DNA of 64,000 nucleotides from Opitutales bacterium (lineage in GTDB: Bacteria > Verrucomicrobiota > Verrucomicrobiia > Opitutales > UBA953), in the NCBI GenBank assembly GCA_016463705.1, contig JAEMQU010000003.1, positions 11,198 through 75,197 of the forward strand, given 5' to 3'. The position numbers and the translations under genes were made by a program. Positions 31,849 to 42,250 of this stretch are shown in pieces; within the stretch, counting starts at the first letter, position 1, and the number at the start of each line of letters is the position of its first letter. Below the pieces are notes generated by a model. It had not been told where the DNA came from. It did no database searches and worked only from the letters and a program-made list of their open reading frames with translations.

Positions 31849-33506
31849 TTAGCCGCCTCTCCATTCGTGATTTAGCTCTGATGGATCGGACGTCGCTCGA
31901 CTTGGGCAAGGGCTTCACGGTGGTGACCGGCGAAACGGGTGCAGGTAAATCAGTCCTCCTCGGCGCATTTTCTTTATTAGCAGGCAATCGCGCCGGTAAA
32001 ACCATCGTTCGCAAAGACGCCGAAGAATGTGTCGTCGAAGCCGAACTCGAGGTGGGTAATGACAAGCGATTCACCCATGCTCTAGAAGAGATGGACCTGC
32101 CTGCCTGCGACGAAGGACTCTTGCTAATCAAAAGAACGGTCCATGTGTCTAAGGCCGGACGTATTACGGTTAACGGTGGAGCGGCGACCTTGGCTCAATT
32201 ACAAAAGCTAGGTGAACTGTGGATTGATTTTCACGGCCCAGGTGAACCCCAAAAACTCATGCGTACCGATACGCAGTTAGAAATGCTAGATTTGTATGCC
32301 GGGGTTGTAGAATCGCTGAATCGTTATCGTGAAGTTTGGAAACGACGCCAAGAAATTCTAAAATCTATCCATGAAATGTCTTCGGCCGAAAAATTATCTG
32401 AAGATGAAATCAGTTTTTTGAAGTCACAGATCGAGAAATTAGATTCATTGGATTTAACCGATGAAGCGATTCAGAAGTTAGAACGTGAACACGCTCGTTC
32501 CTCTCGGGCACAAGAGCTGTCACAACTGTTAAGCCAAATGGACATAGCGCTCGGTTCAGAAGGTATCGCCCAAGACCTGCCCAAGATTTTGAAAGTTGCC
32601 CAATCGATCGCGCGGATTGACGCCGAGGCGGACTCCTTAGCCAAGCGACTAGAGGGCCTAGCTGCTGAGGCCGATGATATCCGTGCCGACTTCGCCCGGC
32701 TGGCTCGAGGCCTATCCGCCGATGAGTCGGAAATCGAAAACTTAGACACGAAAATGAATTTATGGTTAGAGTTTCGTCGTAAATACGGCCCTACCGTTGA
32801 ATCAGTTCGGTTGAAACGTGATAGCTTAAAGAATCGCTTAATGTCACAAGGCGATATCGAGGCTCGCGTAGAGAAACTTAAAGGAGACGCCGCACGTGAT
32901 GAAAAAGAACTTAAAAAATTAGCCGATATCTTACATGCCACTCGAGCTAAAGCCGCCGAAAAGTTAGCTGCGACCGCCAAGAAAATGTTAGGCTCTCTCG
33001 GATTTAAGAAAGCAGATTTAAAAATTGATGTAGCTTCCGCAGAGCTCGGACCGATGGGTGCAGATCGTATTCAATTTCAGTTTTGTGCCAATGCTGGCCA
33101 AGACTTACTACCCCTAGATCAAATCGCTTCGAGTGGTGAAGCGGCTCGTGTGATGCTAGCCCTAAAAACGGTACTCGCGGCCGTTGATAATACTCCCGTC
33201 TTAGTTTTTGATGAAGTAGATGCTAACGTGGGTGGAGAAATTGGTGCACAAGTGGGACGTGAACTCGCTGCGTTAGGTAAGAAGCACCAAGTTTTCTGCG
33301 TGACTCACTTGCCGCAGGTTGCTGCATTAGGACATGCCCATTTGGTTGTGACCAAGACACAGGACGACCGTTCGACCTCAGTGGTGATTGAGTCAGTTCA
33401 TACCAAGAGAAAAGACCGTGAACTAGAGATTGCTCGGATGTTGGGGGATCGCACCAGCAAGGTTGGCCTCGCGCATGCTCGTGAGTTGCTGGATGCGGCG
33501 GAGTAG
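31845..33506 (+). CDS. recN: DNA repair protein RecN
   Basis: VVTGETGAGKSVLLGAFSLLAGNRA; coiled coil; VLVFDEVDANVGGEIGAQVGREL and QVFCVTHLPQVAA. Confidence 0.97.
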   Translation: MISRLSIRDLALMDRTSLDLGKGFTVVTGETGAGKSVLLGAFSLLAGNRAGKTIVRKDAEECVVEAELEVGNDKRFTHALEEMDLPACDEGLLLIKRTVHVSKAGRITVNGGAATLAQLQKLGELWIDFHGPGEPQKLMRTDTQLEMLDLYAGVVESLNRYREVWKRRQEILKSIHEMSSAEKLSEDEISFLKSQIEKLDSLDLTDEAIQKLEREHARSSRAQELSQLLSQMDIALGSEGIAQDLPKILKVAQSIARIDAEADSLAKRLEGLAAEADDIRADFARLARGLSADESEIENLDTKMNLWLEFRRKYGPTVESVRLKRDSLKNRLMSQGDIEARVEKLKGDAARDEKELKKLADILHATRAKAAEKLAATAKKMLGSLGFKKADLKIDVASAELGPMGADRIQFQFCANAGQDLLPLDQIASSGEAARVMLALKTVLAAVDNTPVLVFDEVDANVGGEIGAQVGRELAALGKKHQVFCVTHLPQVAALGHAHLVVTKTQDDRSTSVVIESVHTKRKDRELEIARMLGDRTSKVGLAHARELLDAAE

Positions 33507-33507
33507 T

Positions 33508-34323
33508 TTACTTTTTGACAAAGCGATCAAGCTTCAGTCGCTGAATCATCCTTAAGCCAATGGCCGCGGCCCAGGGCTTAGGTAGGCGGGCGCTCAACAT
33601 TCCTAATAATTTATTTTTCCATCCCGTGATGACCTGTGGATAGTTTTTAGCCATCGCCCTCAACGCTTCATCCGCACACTCATCTGCCGTTTGTCCGCCC
33701 AGCCCCGTTGAACTAATGAACCCAGCGGCTTTAGAAAAATTGGTTGAAACTGGACCAGGACAAATCGCAACGCTGCGCACTCCGTATTTTTTCATTTCCG
33801 CATCGAGCGCGATACTCCAGTGAAGGAGAAATGCTTTGGTCGCCGCATAAGTAGACATCAGCGGGGTAGGCTGATAGCCGGCCAGCGAGGCAACGTTGGC
33901 GATTTGCCCTCCCCGTAATTTTAATTTTTCAATGAGGAGTCCGGTTAGATAAACGGGGGCAGAGGTATTAATTTCTAGCATCTTCATCGTGTGCTCTAAA
34001 TGGGGTGAGGGGAATTCACCGTAGGCCCCCACTCCACTATTATTAATTAATAGAATAGTACCCTGTGCAGGCATTAGTTTTTGTAATTCAGCGACAACTG
34101 ATTTGATTTCAATGGGTTGAGATAAATCGCAGGTAAGATGAGTAAAGTTCAGAGCATTCGAAACATCTTGGGGAGGGGTACGAGATAGGTTGAACACGGC
34201 GGCGGAGGTGCTAGACTTTTCTATACGCGAAAGGAGTGCGCGTCCGATACCCGAAGAAGATCCTGTGATGATGATACATGAAAATGCTTTCAAAAAGTTA
34301 TCTATGGATTTTTTAGAAGACAT
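33508..34323 (-). CDS. SDR family NAD(P)-dependent oxidoreductase (start at MSSKKS)
   Basis: IIITGSSSGIGRAL Rossmann motif; NNSG; YAATKAFLLHW catalytic YxxxK. Confidence 0.93.
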   Translation of the reverse strand: MSSKKSIDNFLKAFSCIIITGSSSGIGRALLSRIEKSSTSAAVFNLSRTPPQDVSNALNFTHLTCDLSQPIEIKSVVAELQKLMPAQGTILLINNSGVGAYGEFPSPHLEHTMKMLEINTSAPVYLTGLLIEKLKLRGGQIANVASLAGYQPTPLMSTYAATKAFLLHWSIALDAEMKKYGVRSVAICPGPVSTNFSKAAGFISSTGLGGQTADECADEALRAMAKNYPQVITGWKNKLLGMLSARLPKPWAAAIGLRMIQRLKLDRFVKK

Positions 34324-34362
34324 GGTGCGTAGCTTTTCGTTTATCCAAACCCCAATAAATAA

Positions 34363-34722
34363 ATGAGCAACACAGCAATCGTCATCTCGGGTGTTCATCT
34401 AGAACTTACCGAGGCCCTGAAAGAAACCGTGCGTACTAAAGTTAAAAAACTTTTACGTCACAATGACCGTATCGTTAAAATATTCGTAGAATTGGTTTTT
34501 AATCACCCCCGCAACCATGCCCGAGAGTTTGGTGCGCAGATTCGTCTAGAACTACCGGGGCCTGATATCGTTGTGCGGGAAGAGTCGGAAAACTTGTATA
34601 AGTCGATCGATATCTTGGTCGATAAAGTTGACCGGCAATTACGTCGCCGCCACCGTCTGGAAAAAGAAAAGCGTAATCATCCGGGCTCGACCGACTTGGG
34701 GTCGCTCGGCAAAAATTCATAG
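34363..34722 (+). CDS. hpf: Ribosome hibernation-promoting factor, short HPF/RaiA family
   Basis: VISGVHLELTEALKETVRTKVKKL...SENLYKSIDILVDKVDRQLRRR. Confidence 0.9.
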   Translation: MSNTAIVISGVHLELTEALKETVRTKVKKLLRHNDRIVKIFVELVFNHPRNHAREFGAQIRLELPGPDIVVREESENLYKSIDILVDKVDRQLRRRHRLEKEKRNHPGSTDLGSLGKNS

Positions 34723-34745
34723 ACTTAAGTTTAGTTCCACTAAAG

Positions 34746-34773
34746 ACCCCTAGTTCATAGCCTAGGGGTTTTT
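34746..34773 (+). terminator. Rho-independent terminator after hpf
   Basis: acccctag/ctaggggt stem plus TTTTTATTTT. Confidence 0.85.
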
Positions 34774-34828
34774 ATTTTATACACTTGTTTTCTCGCCCAA
34801 GCTAGGGAGTTGGTTCTAGGGTGGGGTT

Positions 34829-36247
34829 ATGCGGATTTATTTCATCGGCATTTGTGGTACCGCCATGGGCAATGCGGCGTTATTAATGCGTGCCCTTGGA
34901 CATGAAGTCATCGGATCGGACACTGGTATTTACCCACCGATGTCGAACCACCTGAAAAATGCCGGTATCGAAATTCTGGAGGGGTGGAATGCCAATCGTC
35001 TAGCTTCGTTAAAAACTGATTTGGTCGTCGTTGGAAATGTCGCTTCGCGCGGTCATCCCGAAGTCGAATACCTCTTACAGTCCTCCCAAAATTATATTTC
35101 ACTGCCGCAACTCCTTCGCAGTCACTTACTGAATGATCGAAAGAATATCGTGATCGCCGGTACCCACGGAAAAACTACGACGACCTGCTTAGCGGCATTC
35201 TTACTTAAGGAGGCTAAGGCTCATCCGGGTTGGTTGGTCGGCGGGGTGCCGCGTGATTTACCCGACAGTGCATTTATCGGCCAAAAGGGTGGGGCCTTTG
35301 TGATTGAGGGCGACGAGTACGACTCCGCCTTTTTCGATAAGCGGAGTAAATTCATTCAGTACCTTCCTCATATTTTAGCTATTAATAATATCGAATTCGA
35401 CCACGCTGATATTTTCCGCGACTTAGAAGATGTCTCACGCACCTTTTCGCACGGCCTCCGTGTAGTGCCTGGCAACGGCGTTATTGTTGCGAACGGTGAT
35501 GATGCTAATGTCATGAACTTGGTCAATAAAGTGACTTGGGCTCCGGTGGTGAAGGTCGGCGTTGGTGAAAACAACGAAGTTCAAATCAAAAACTTCTCTG
35601 AGACATCTCACGGCTCACTATTTTCTATCTTCTGGAAGGGTGCGCTCTGGGCTAACGTAGAATGGTCGTTAACCGGTTTATTTAATGCGCGTAATGCCGC
35701 CATCGCCGCAGCCTCCGCCGGTCTATTTTTAAATCCGCAAAACCCTACGCTATTAAAACTCGATTCCCTTAAAAAGTTTAAAGGCGTCATGCGCCGCCAA
35801 GAGGTTTTAATCGAGAATAAGAACCTAGTTTGCATTGAGGACTTTGGTCATCACCCCACCGCTATTCATTGTACGCTAGAGTCGCTGCGCAATCGTTATC
35901 CATCCTTCGAGTTAGTTGTCTGTTTTGAGCCTCGGAGTAACACCGCGGCTCGCAAGGTCATGCAGGATAGTTTTGGCGAAGCTTTAGCTTTAGCGGACGC
36001 TATTTATTTACCGCCCGCCCATCGGGCTGAAAAGTTAGGATCCGACAGTTTCGATAGCACTGGCATGGCCCAAACCTTACAGCAAAAGGGCCGTCAGGCC
36101 TGGGCCTGTGAGTCTCCTGAAAGTCTTTTAGCGAAATTGATTTCGGATTGTCGCTCAGCGACTAAGCCGCGACTCGTCATCTTTTTCTCCAATGGTTCGT
36201 TTGGCGGAATTATCCAAAAATTTGCTCAGACGTTTAAGCAAAACTGA
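34829..36247 (+). CDS. mpl: UDP-N-acetylmuramate:L-Ala-gamma-D-Glu-meso-DAP ligase (Mpl-like)
   Basis: FIGICGTAMGNAALLMRALGHEVIGSD; AGTHGKTTTTCLAAFLL; EGDEYDSAFFDKRSKF; EDFGHHPTAI. Confidence 0.93.
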   Translation: MRIYFIGICGTAMGNAALLMRALGHEVIGSDTGIYPPMSNHLKNAGIEILEGWNANRLASLKTDLVVVGNVASRGHPEVEYLLQSSQNYISLPQLLRSHLLNDRKNIVIAGTHGKTTTTCLAAFLLKEAKAHPGWLVGGVPRDLPDSAFIGQKGGAFVIEGDEYDSAFFDKRSKFIQYLPHILAINNIEFDHADIFRDLEDVSRTFSHGLRVVPGNGVIVANGDDANVMNLVNKVTWAPVVKVGVGENNEVQIKNFSETSHGSLFSIFWKGALWANVEWSLTGLFNARNAAIAAASAGLFLNPQNPTLLKLDSLKKFKGVMRRQEVLIENKNLVCIEDFGHHPTAIHCTLESLRNRYPSFELVVCFEPRSNTAARKVMQDSFGEALALADAIYLPPAHRAEKLGSDSFDSTGMAQTLQQKGRQAWACESPESLLAKLISDCRSATKPRLVIFFSNGSFGGIIQKFAQTFKQN

Positions 36248-37159
36248 TTAGGTTAGGCCTAAAAGTTTTTTCGCCTGAATTTCATCTTTCGAAATTTGGG
36301 CTTTTAAATCATCGAGCGAATCAAATTTTTTCTCTCCGCGAATTCGATAGAGCCATCGAACGCGTACGGTGTCTCCGGCGTGCGGAAGTGTGCCGCTGAC
36401 TTTTAAGAGGTGAGATTCGAGTAATGGTTTAACCAAATCTTTTTCAACGGTTGGGCGAACTCCCCAGTTGGCTATAGCGGGCTCCGCGATGCCCTCAGCG
36501 CCAATACATTCAACGGCATAAACCCCAAAGGCTGGTTGCAATTCAGGATTCCATGCCATGTTTAAAGTCGGATACCCAATCGTCCTTCCGAGTTTCTGGC
36601 CTTCAATTAAAACACCTTCGGCTTCGTACGGTCGAAGGAGTAGGCGATTGGCTAATTCAATGTTTCCGTCGATTAGCGCACCGCGAATACGCGAGCTACT
36701 CACCGAGTCGCCTTCAAATTCCACGGCCGGACAACTCTGCACCGAAAGCCCGAGCGGTTTGGCGTCGTGCATCAATCGCTCCGCGTTGCCCTGTCGATTT
36801 TGTCCGTAGTGAAAATTATTTCCGATATGAATACTCCGCAGATTTTTGAACTGGTGCATCAGCCACGCAGGAAAATCCTGAGCTAAGATCGCGGCGTATT
36901 GCGCGTTAAAGGTTTGATGATGGATAAACTGAGCTCCGGCTTCGGTGAGTCGTTCGTCTTTTTGTGCTCGCGTGAAAAGCAGTGGGACTGGTTTGTCGGG
37001 ACGGAGGATGCGACTAGGATGCGGATCAAAAGTCATCACTCCTACTAAGCCACCATCGCGCCGCGCTTGATCACGTGCCGAATGTAAAACAGTGCGATGA
37101 CCGAGGTGCACTCCATCGAAGGCACCAATCGCTAAATGGAGGGGAGGGTGTTGACTCAT
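36248..37159 (-). CDS. ribF: Bifunctional riboflavin kinase/FAD synthetase
   Basis: [52 protein letters not shown]. Confidence 0.95.
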   Translation of the reverse strand: MSQHPPLHLAIGAFDGVHLGHRTVLHSARDQARRDGGLVGVMTFDPHPSRILRPDKPVPLLFTRAQKDERLTEAGAQFIHHQTFNAQYAAILAQDFPAWLMHQFKNLRSIHIGNNFHYGQNRQGNAERLMHDAKPLGLSVQSCPAVEFEGDSVSSSRIRGALIDGNIELANRLLLRPYEAEGVLIEGQKLGRTIGYPTLNMAWNPELQPAFGVYAVECIGAEGIAEPAIANWGVRPTVEKDLVKPLLESHLLKVSGTLPHAGDTVRVRWLYRIRGEKKFDSLDDLKAQISKDEIQAKKLLGLT

Positions 37160-37884
37160 CCTAAGGCAATGCTGGGTACGACTTCATTCACAGGAATCAA
37201 ACACTCCCGTAATTGTTGCACATTCATCGCGCCTAATTGTTCGAGAGTTTTGCCGCGCTCGATGCTGAGATTTCCGGAATGCGTGCGACGTAACATCGAG
37301 AGGTGGGCGCCTGGGCCGAGTTTTTTACCTAGATCGACGGCCAGGGTTCGGATGTAAGTCCCTTTTGTGCATTGTACTTTAAAAGTAAATTTTGGACTCA
37401 CCCAGCTTTGTAGTTCCAATAGATTGATGCGAATGAAACGAGGCTCGCGTTCGATTTCGATTCCCTTGCGGGCTAATTCATAAAGTTTTTTTCCGCCGAC
37501 TTTTTTTGCCGAATGCATCGGGGGAGTTTGATACTGATCGCCCAACATCGATTTTAAAGCGTCGGTAATCTGTGCTTCAGTAAGAGGAGGCACGGGTTGA
37601 GTTTCGGTTATCTCGCCATCTGCGTCTTGGCTATCAGTCGTTACTCCTAAGGTGGCCTCGCCTAGATATTCTTTTTCCTGAGACATTAAATACTGCGAGG
37701 CCTTGGTCGCTTTACCGACCAACATAATCAGTAATCCCGTGGCCATGGGATCGAGCGTGCCCGCATGTCCGACGCGGCGGGTTTGATAGAGGTGACGGAT
37801 TTTATCTACGACATCGTGTGATGTGATACCTTGTGGTTTATCGACCACTAAAATTCCTTCAGGCTCCAAGAGGGAAGGGTTCAT
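37156..37884 (-). CDS. truB: tRNA pseudouridine(55) synthase
   Basis: [52 protein letters not shown]. Confidence 0.97.
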   Translation of the reverse strand: MNPSLLEPEGILVVDKPQGITSHDVVDKIRHLYQTRRVGHAGTLDPMATGLLIMLVGKATKASQYLMSQEKEYLGEATLGVTTDSQDADGEITETQPVPPLTEAQITDALKSMLGDQYQTPPMHSAKKVGGKKLYELARKGIEIEREPRFIRINLLELQSWVSPKFTFKVQCTKGTYIRTLAVDLGKKLGPGAHLSMLRRTHSGNLSIERGKTLEQLGAMNVQQLRECLIPVNEVVPSIALG

Positions 37885-38882
37885 GCGCGCGTTTGTTCGC
37901 GGTAGTGGGCGATGATGATATCGAGAATTCGCTGACGATCGTTTTGAAGGGTACAGCCAATCATATTAAAGCCCGCTGCGAGAATGTGTCCGCCCCCGTT
38001 GAGCTTTGCGGCCAGTAAATCGAGGCGTAGTTTGGGATCACGTCCGCGTAAACTTCCACGAATACCGTCTTTGCCTTCTTCGAAAAGTACCGCGATGTCG
38101 ACGCCGACCACTGAGCGCGGAAATTCCACGAGACCTTCTTTATCTTCTTTGGTTGTTCCGGTTGCCGAATAGTCCGCTTGAGTAATTTCACCCGAACAAA
38201 TTTTTCCATTCTCATGAAAGAGTATGGAATTCAAAAATCGTTTGGTGAGTTCTAATTTTCCACGACTCTCTTGTTCGAAGATGTAAAAATTAGCTTCTTC
38301 GGGTTTAGCGCCGCGTTTAATTAATTCGGCGGCAATCTCGAGTACGCCAGCGGTAACACTCGCGTAGCAAAATCTTCCCGTGTCGGTGATGATTCCGAGG
38401 TGTAATGATTTTGCCGTCGCTTCATCGCAGTGGAGTCCGTGTTTAAGTGCTCCGTGTGCCAAGACGTGGCAAGTGGCGGCGGCTTCTTTGACTACGATAT
38501 TAATTTTGGCGTAATCAGGGTTGGAGGAGTGGTGATCGATATTTGCAAGAATCTGATTATTAAACTTAGAGAGTAATTCTGTCCCTATTCTTGTCGCATC
38601 GGCACAGTCCACGGCGATGGCTTGGCGCCCGTCAGCCGTATATTGGTCGGCGGTTAAGAACTTAATTCCTTGGGTGTAGGAGGTTAGATTGGTCGGTACT
38701 CGATCGCGGTTAACACAGATGGCGTCTACGCCTTCCGCCAGGAGTATGCGACACAGGGCACTCTGAGAGCCAATACAGTCTCCATCGGGCCTCATATGGC
38801 CCAATACAGCCACTTTTTGACCCCTCAGGCTGGTAACTAGCTCTTTTAGAGCCGTGCCGGCTAATTGCATGCTTATTGCCAT
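37881..38882 (-). CDS. nrnA: DHH/DHHA1 phosphoesterase, NrnA-like (start likely MAISMQL)
   Basis: [31 protein letters not shown]. Confidence 0.92.
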   Translation of the reverse strand: MAISMQLAGTALKELVTSLRGQKVAVLGHMRPDGDCIGSQSALCRILLAEGVDAICVNRDRVPTNLTSYTQGIKFLTADQYTADGRQAIAVDCADATRIGTELLSKFNNQILANIDHHSSNPDYAKINIVVKEAAATCHVLAHGALKHGLHCDEATAKSLHLGIITDTGRFCYASVTAGVLEIAAELIKRGAKPEEANFYIFEQESRGKLELTKRFLNSILFHENGKICSGEITQADYSATGTTKEDKEGLVEFPRSVVGVDIAVLFEEGKDGIRGSLRGRDPKLRLDLLAAKLNGGGHILAAGFNMIGCTLQNDRQRILDIIIAHYREQTRA

Positions 38883-38953
38883 AATTATTAGGAGTATACA
38901 AACCACCGACTCGGCCCCGAGGCAAAGGCAAAAGAACGGGTTATTTACAAAAT

Positions 38954-39018
38954 AGGAGGAACGCTTGATGGAAGGTCCAGACTGGGCATACTATCTGCTT
39001 AATACTCCACATGGATAA
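38954..39018 (+). promoter_or_regulatory. Candidate clpC leader: AGGAGG plus 16-codon ORF (38968-39018, [16 protein letters not shown]) overlapping the clpC ATG
   Basis: AGGAGG at 38954-38959, 8 nt upstream of ATG 38968; in-frame TAA 39016-39018; clpC ATG at 39011 in another frame. Confidence 0.65.
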
Positions 39019-41560
39019 GGATAAAAACCAAAACTTCACTCCCCGCGCCCGCAAGGTCGTGGAACTCGCGCGCAGCGAAGCTCGCCGCTTTAATCATAAT
39101 TACGTCGGTACCGAACACATCCTTCTTGGTCTCATTAAATTAGGCGAAGGCGTCGCCGTTAATGTTCTTGGTCGGATGGGTCTCGATTTAAAAACGGTCC
39201 GCACTGCTGTTGAAAAACAAGTCGGCCCTGGACCCGAAGAAGCGAAAGCTCCTGAAACTATTCCGCTCACACCCCGTGTCCAAAAGGTGATGGCTCATGC
39301 GATCGCTGAAGGTCGTACACTGGGTCATGCCTATGTGGGCACTGAACATATTTTATTGGGCCTGCTCAAAGAAGGCGAAGGCGTCGCGGCTCGCGTACTC
39401 CAAGCGTTGAATGTTGATTTAGAACGTTGCCGCAAAGAAATTCTCGCAGATATCGAACCTAACGCGTCGGGCGAAGCTGATAAACCTTCCACCCCGGAGA
39501 GTATGTCGGATGAGCCAGGGGATGATACTCCGCCGCCCTCGCGCCGTTCCTCCGAAGATAATGCTAATCGTCCAGGTCGCGGAGAGCGTTTGTCTTTATT
39601 AAAAACTTTTGGACGCGATCTGACGGAGCTCGCCCGTGCGGGAGATTTAGATCCCGTTATCGGACGCAAAGAAGAAATTCGTCGCGTCGTGCAAATTCTT
39701 TGCCGTCGCACGAAGAATAACCCCGTGCTTATTGGTGAAGCTGGTGTGGGTAAAACCGCGATTGTTGAAGGACTCGCTCAAGAAATTGCGTCGGGTATCG
39801 TTCCCGAAATTTTACTCGATCGTAAAGTCATTACGCTCGACCTCGCCTTGATGGTCGCAGGCACCAAGTATCGCGGACAGTTTGAAGAACGTATCAAAGG
39901 TATCATGGATGAAATCAAGCGTGCGAAAAATATCATCCTCTTTATCGATGAAATGCACACCATCGTCGGCGCGGGTGCGGCCGAAGGTGCCATGGACGCT
40001 TCGAATATTTTAAAGCCGGCACTATCGCGCGGTGAAATCCAGTGCGTCGGTGCGACCACCTTGTCTGAATACCGTAAGCACATTGAAAAAGATGCGGCAC
40101 TCGAACGCCGCTTCCAACCGGTTAAGGTCGACGATCCTTCGCCCGAAGATGCAGTACTTATTTTAAAAGGTATCCGTCACAAATACGAAGAGCACCATAA
40201 GTGTGAATATACCGACGCCGCTATTGAAGCCGCCGTCCGTCTTTCGCATCGCTACATCACTGCACGTCACTTGCCCGATAAAGCAATCGATGTGATGGAT
40301 GAGGCCGGAGCGCGTGCTCGTATTCGCTCACTGAATTTACCGCCCGAACTCGATAAGGCCCAAGCCGATATTGATGCCGTCGTGGTGCAAAAAGAAGAAG
40401 CCTCGCGCCAGCAAAAGTTTGAAGAAGCTGCTAATCTCCGCGACACCGAGAAAAAACTGCGCGCCAAACGCGAGAAGATGCTCGAAGAGTGGAAGAAGAA
40501 ACGCGACGAAAAGAAAATTATCGTGGGTGAAGATGAAATGCTCCACATCGTGGCCGACTGGACGGGCGTTCCGCTTAATCGTATGGAAAGCAAAGAGTCC
40601 AAGAAGCTGCTCGAACTCGAAGTCGACTTACAAGGCAGTGTTATCGGACAAGACCGCGCCTGCGAAGTCGTGGCTCGTGCCCTCCGTCGCTCGCGTGCGG
40701 ATTTAAAAGATCCCCGTCGCCCGATTGGTTCCTTCTTATTCCTCGGTCCAACCGGCGTGGGTAAAACCTTACTCGCTCGCACTCTCGCCGAACGCATGTT
40801 CGGTGAAAAAGAAGCGGTCATTCAGATCGATATGTCTGAGTACATGGAAAAGTTTACCGTTTCACGACTCATCGGATCTCCTCCCGGTTACGTCGGACAT
40901 GATGAAGGTGGACAACTCACCGAACTCGTTCGCCGCAAGCCTTACTCCGTCGTGCTCTTCGATGAAATTGAGAAGGCCCACCCCGATGTGATTCAATTGC
41001 TGTTACAGGCGCTCGAAGATGGTCGCTTAACTGACTCGCTCGGCCGCGTAGTCGATTTCCGTAATACGATTATTATTATGACCTCGAACGTCGGGGCTGA
41101 TGTTTTACAACGCAACAACTCCGTCGGCTTCGATGTCGGCGTCAGCACCACGCGCGATTACGAAAAACTTAAAGATCGCATCATGGAAGAAACTAAGCGC
41201 GCCTTTAAGCCAGAGTTCTTAAATCGTCTGACTGACATTGTGATCTTCCAACAGCTCGCGAAGGAGCACATGACGAAGATTGTGGATATCGAAGTCGCGA
41301 AAGTCGCCAAACGTCTGCTCGATCTCGGTGTTAAGTTGGTCGTGAATGAAGCAGCTCGTGGCTACCTCGTCGACAATGGCTGGGATGAAAAATATGGGGC
41401 TCGCCCGCTTCGTCGCGCCGTCGAGCGTTTATTGGAAGATCCTCTCGCTGAATCTATTTTACGTAATGATTACAATAAAGAAGAACCCGTAGTAGTGAGT
41501 GTTGGGGAGAAGGGCTTGGTCTTTACGCAAAAGAAATCAGGCGAAATTTCTGGGACGTAA
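39011..41560 (+). CDS. clpC: ATP-dependent Clp protease ATP-binding subunit ClpC
   Basis: Two Clp_N repeats, two AAA+ modules ([20 protein letters not shown]), UVR motif ([16 protein letters not shown]). Confidence 0.97.
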   Translation: MDKDKNQNFTPRARKVVELARSEARRFNHNYVGTEHILLGLIKLGEGVAVNVLGRMGLDLKTVRTAVEKQVGPGPEEAKAPETIPLTPRVQKVMAHAIAEGRTLGHAYVGTEHILLGLLKEGEGVAARVLQALNVDLERCRKEILADIEPNASGEADKPSTPESMSDEPGDDTPPPSRRSSEDNANRPGRGERLSLLKTFGRDLTELARAGDLDPVIGRKEEIRRVVQILCRRTKNNPVLIGEAGVGKTAIVEGLAQEIASGIVPEILLDRKVITLDLALMVAGTKYRGQFEERIKGIMDEIKRAKNIILFIDEMHTIVGAGAAEGAMDASNILKPALSRGEIQCVGATTLSEYRKHIEKDAALERRFQPVKVDDPSPEDAVLILKGIRHKYEEHHKCEYTDAAIEAAVRLSHRYITARHLPDKAIDVMDEAGARARIRSLNLPPELDKAQADIDAVVVQKEEASRQQKFEEAANLRDTEKKLRAKREKMLEEWKKKRDEKKIIVGEDEMLHIVADWTGVPLNRMESKESKKLLELEVDLQGSVIGQDRACEVVARALRRSRADLKDPRRPIGSFLFLGPTGVGKTLLARTLAERMFGEKEAVIQIDMSEYMEKFTVSRLIGSPPGYVGHDEGGQLTELVRRKPYSVVLFDEIEKAHPDVIQLLLQALEDGRLTDSLGRVVDFRNTIIIMTSNVGADVLQRNNSVGFDVGVSTTRDYEKLKDRIMEETKRAFKPEFLNRLTDIVIFQQLAKEHMTKIVDIEVAKVAKRLLDLGVKLVVNEAARGYLVDNGWDEKYGARPLRRAVERLLEDPLAESILRNDYNKEEPVVVSVGEKGLVFTQKKSGEISGT

Positions 41561-41563
41561 TCC

Positions 41564-41911
41564 ATGCCGGCACGCAACGTCATCGCAGGGCTGATGGGCG
41601 CTACCGCCGTCGCCCTGGGGGCGTTTGGTGCTCATGGATTAAAGCTAACCCTCCAACAAATTCCCGATGCCGCAGGTTGGTGGAATACGGCGACGCAGTA
41701 TTTATTAATCCATGCAATCGCGGTGGGTGCGATAAAATCAACGCGTTCAGCTTATCTATGGCTCAGTGGTTCACTTATTTTTTCTTCAACCCTCTATGCG
41801 ATGGCATTAGGTGGTCCGAAGTGGTTAGGTGCAATCACGCCCATCGGGGGTACTTTGTTAATTGGCGGTTGGGTGCTACTGATTTTCTTAAAAGAGTCAT
41901 CACCTGACTAA
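41564..41911 (+). CDS. DUF423 family membrane protein (YgdD-like)
   Basis: GATAVALGAFGAHGLK...WNTATQYLLIHAIAV...LGAITPIGGTLLIGGW. Confidence 0.9.
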   Translation: MPARNVIAGLMGATAVALGAFGAHGLKLTLQQIPDAAGWWNTATQYLLIHAIAVGAIKSTRSAYLWLSGSLIFSSTLYAMALGGPKWLGAITPIGGTLLIGGWVLLIFLKESSPD

Positions 41912-41926
41912 GCTGAATTTAGGATA

Positions 41927-41964
41927 AATAAAAAACCCGCAGTTTTTACTGCGGGTTTTTTATT
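41927..41964. terminator. Bidirectional Rho-independent terminator
   Basis: aataaaaaacccgcagt/actgcgggttttttatt perfect inverted repeat with A and T runs. Confidence 0.92.
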
Positions 41965-41984
41965 TAGAGAGAATTTTCTACTAA

Positions 41985-42218
41985 TTAGTCTTTCTTCTCT
42001 TTCTTCTTCTTCTTCATTTTGTCGTCCGAGCATTCATCATCGTCGTCATCATCATCATCCGATGAACAAGTTTTACAGCAGTGAGAGCATTCGCTTTGGC
42101 GGTCTTTTTGCTTACAGCATTTTTTGTAACAGATGCCTTTAAGTACTAAAGCTCCGATGGCGAGGACGGCGAGAATAAGGCCGACGACGATTAAGATTTT
42201 TTTGAGCAGGGGATTCAT
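41985..42218 (-). CDS. Small membrane protein with Cys clusters, Asp8 tract and Lys-rich tail
   Basis: 77 aa: TM KILIVVGLILAVLAIGALVL, CYKKCC/CSHCCKTC, DDDDDDDD, KMKKKKKEKKD; ends at bidirectional terminator. Confidence 0.75.
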   Translation of the reverse strand: MNPLLKKILIVVGLILAVLAIGALVLKGICYKKCCKQKDRQSECSHCCKTCSSDDDDDDDDECSDDKMKKKKKEKKD

Positions 42219-42250
42219 AGTTTATTTTTAGTTAAGCAGGGTACTCCTAT

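Noticed and set aside
40267-40821. 184-aa minus-strand ORF within clpC
   Set aside because: Ser/Arg-rich antisense shadow ORF, no domain features
42038-42061. GAT/GAC trinucleotide run considered as a CRISPR or regulatory repeat
   Set aside because: It is the Asp8 codon tract of the microprotein, not a spaced repeat array
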